Assembly: GCA_903876885.1 (NCBI GenBank) | Contig: CAIRBP010000019.1 | Span: 1 to 34,993, forward strand | Direction: 5' to 3' | DNA: 34,993 nt | Source of the DNA: an uncultured Burkholderiales bacterium | Lineage (GTDB): Bacteria > Pseudomonadota > Gammaproteobacteria > Burkholderiales > Burkholderiaceae_C | Shown here: piece by piece, positions 34,540 to 34,993 of the stretch | How positions within the stretch are numbered: position 1 is the first letter of the stretch | Layout: each line of letters starts with the position of its first letter | Translations under genes and position numbers: made by a program | Notes under the pieces: model-generated | Seen by the model: the letters and a program-made list of their open reading frames with translations, nothing else | The model's database searches: none | Told to the model about the DNA's origin: nothing

Positions 34540-34820
34540 ATTTGCATTTTAAAAATTGAATTTTTTTAAAACATCATAATTAAAGTAATTAATTTCTAAA
34601 TTAATATTCTATGATTTTTGACTGAATACTTAATTAAATATTCGTAATTGTTAAGTATTGATTTTTAATCGCTTCATTTGAGGTGTGTAAATTGAGCTTT
34701 AATCGTGGTCTGAGTAGAGATGAGTCTCAGACAAATCAAATGAGCTCGATAATAAAAAAAATAGAGAGTAGCAGGAGCGCTTGAATGTGCTTAAATGTGC
34801 TTAAGTAAAATCTTTTGTAG
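34540..34820. other. AT-rich non-coding stretch with dyads and a tandem repeat
   Basis: No gene is supported. It contains AATACTTAA/TTAAGTATT inverted arms (34625-34633, 34651-34659), GTCTGAG/CTCAGAC inverted arms (34708-34714, 34726-34732), and two tandem copies of ATGTGCTTAA (34785-34804). None is followed by a clear T-run. It lies between the four-Cys gene start and the end of the hydratase-family gene. Confidence 0.5.
34625..34645 (+). repeat. Direct repeat copy 2
   Basis: AATACTTAA-TTA-AATATTCGT: the same two 9-mers as at 34121-34138 with 3 extra bases in the middle. The left 9-mer is also one arm of an inverted repeat with 34651-34659. Confidence 0.55.
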
Positions 34821-34993
34821 TTAATGGTATTTGAAAAGCGCAGGGAATTGTTGTTTTAAAAATGCTTGATCAATGTTGTCAATAGAGTATTTCCATTTTG
34901 GATTCTTGTCCTTATCTATTAACGCAGCTCTAACGCCTTCTACAAACTCACCCTTTGTTCGCCAATGCTGGGTGAGTTCAAGCTCAATTTTGA
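34821..34993 (-). CDS. Enoyl-CoA hydratase/isomerase family protein, probable 3-hydroxyisobutyryl-CoA hydrolase (C-terminal part)
   Basis: Only the last 56 codons are in the window; the gene enters from the right edge and stops at TAA 34823-34821. The reading is KIELELTQHWRTKGEFVEGV, then RAALIDKDKNPKW, ending in FPALFKYH. The element EFVEGVRAALIDKDKNPKW matches the C-terminal end of crotonase-fold enzymes, and the GVRA-LIDKDxNPxW form is typical of the 3-hydroxyisobutyryl-CoA hydrolase branch (valine breakdown). The catalytic residues are outside the window, so the subfamily is an inference. Confidence 0.8.
   Translation of the reverse strand, partial: KIELELTQHWRTKGEFVEGVRAALIDKDKNPKWKYSIDNIDQAFLKQQFPALFKYH

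Overview
The window looks like a chromosomal, mostly housekeeping segment of a betaproteobacterium, most likely of the order Burkholderiales but with a rather low G+C content (roughly mid-40s % by eye). Three things point there: the block cysS - alkA-type glycosylase - accA - tilS - lysC - tRNA-Ser; the block glyA - nrdR - ribD - ribE - ribBX - ribH - nusB - aminotransferase running into ybgC-tolQ-tolR-tolA; and the set TPR protein - two cyclophilins - lpxH. This rests on remembered gene order and family features, not on a database search.

Layout. 1-1692 (minus strand): the start of a SAM methyltransferase, a TTG-started 42-residue membrane protein missed by length cut-offs, and an MFS transporter. 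1797-7832 (plus): parE and parC abut, followed by a two-CBS-domain protein and aroC. 8199-17965 (minus): a tightly packed run reading glyA, nrdR, ribD, ribE, ribBX, ribH, nusB, aminotransferase, ybgC, tolQ, tolR, tolA. Several junctions overlap, which suggests translational coupling. The riboflavin set has no recognisable FMN riboswitch here, and the tol set ends at tolA without tolB, pal or cpoB. 18397-19221 (minus): a membrane-anchored lytic transglycosylase. 19776-23033 (plus): a very long DUF349 protein with a basic, Ser/Arg/Asp-rich segment. 23047-25929 (minus): TPR lipid-envelope/folding cluster reading TPR protein, periplasmic cyclophilin, cytoplasmic cyclophilin, lpxH. 26157-27929 (minus): a secreted SGNH hydrolase and a small lipoprotein, which separate this cluster from cysS. 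28375-34016 (plus): cysS, alkA-type glycosylase, accA, tilS, lysC, followed by tRNA-Ser(GCT). 34121-34993: an AT-rich stretch with a small four-cysteine protein, a direct repeat that begins right after the tRNA CCA, and the C-terminus of an enoyl-CoA hydratase/isomerase family protein (probably 3-hydroxyisobutyryl-CoA hydrolase).

Functional themes are chromosome decatenation (ParEC), aromatic amino acid, riboflavin and aspartate-family biosynthesis, one-carbon supply (GlyA), transcription control (NrdR, NusB), envelope maintenance (Tol, LpxH, lytic transglycosylase, cyclophilins) and translation (CysRS, TilS, tRNA-Ser). TTG starts are fairly common (ybgC, accA, the SGNH hydrolase, the lytic transglycosylase and the 42-residue protein).

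I did not find a CRISPR array, an intact insertion sequence, a prophage or an obvious new multi-gene system. The strongest leads are modest: the direct repeat and Cys-rich gene beside tRNA-Ser, the 42-residue membrane protein, the hexanucleotide repeat in the glyA ribosome-binding region, and lineage-type variations in RibBX, ParC, YbgC and CysRS.
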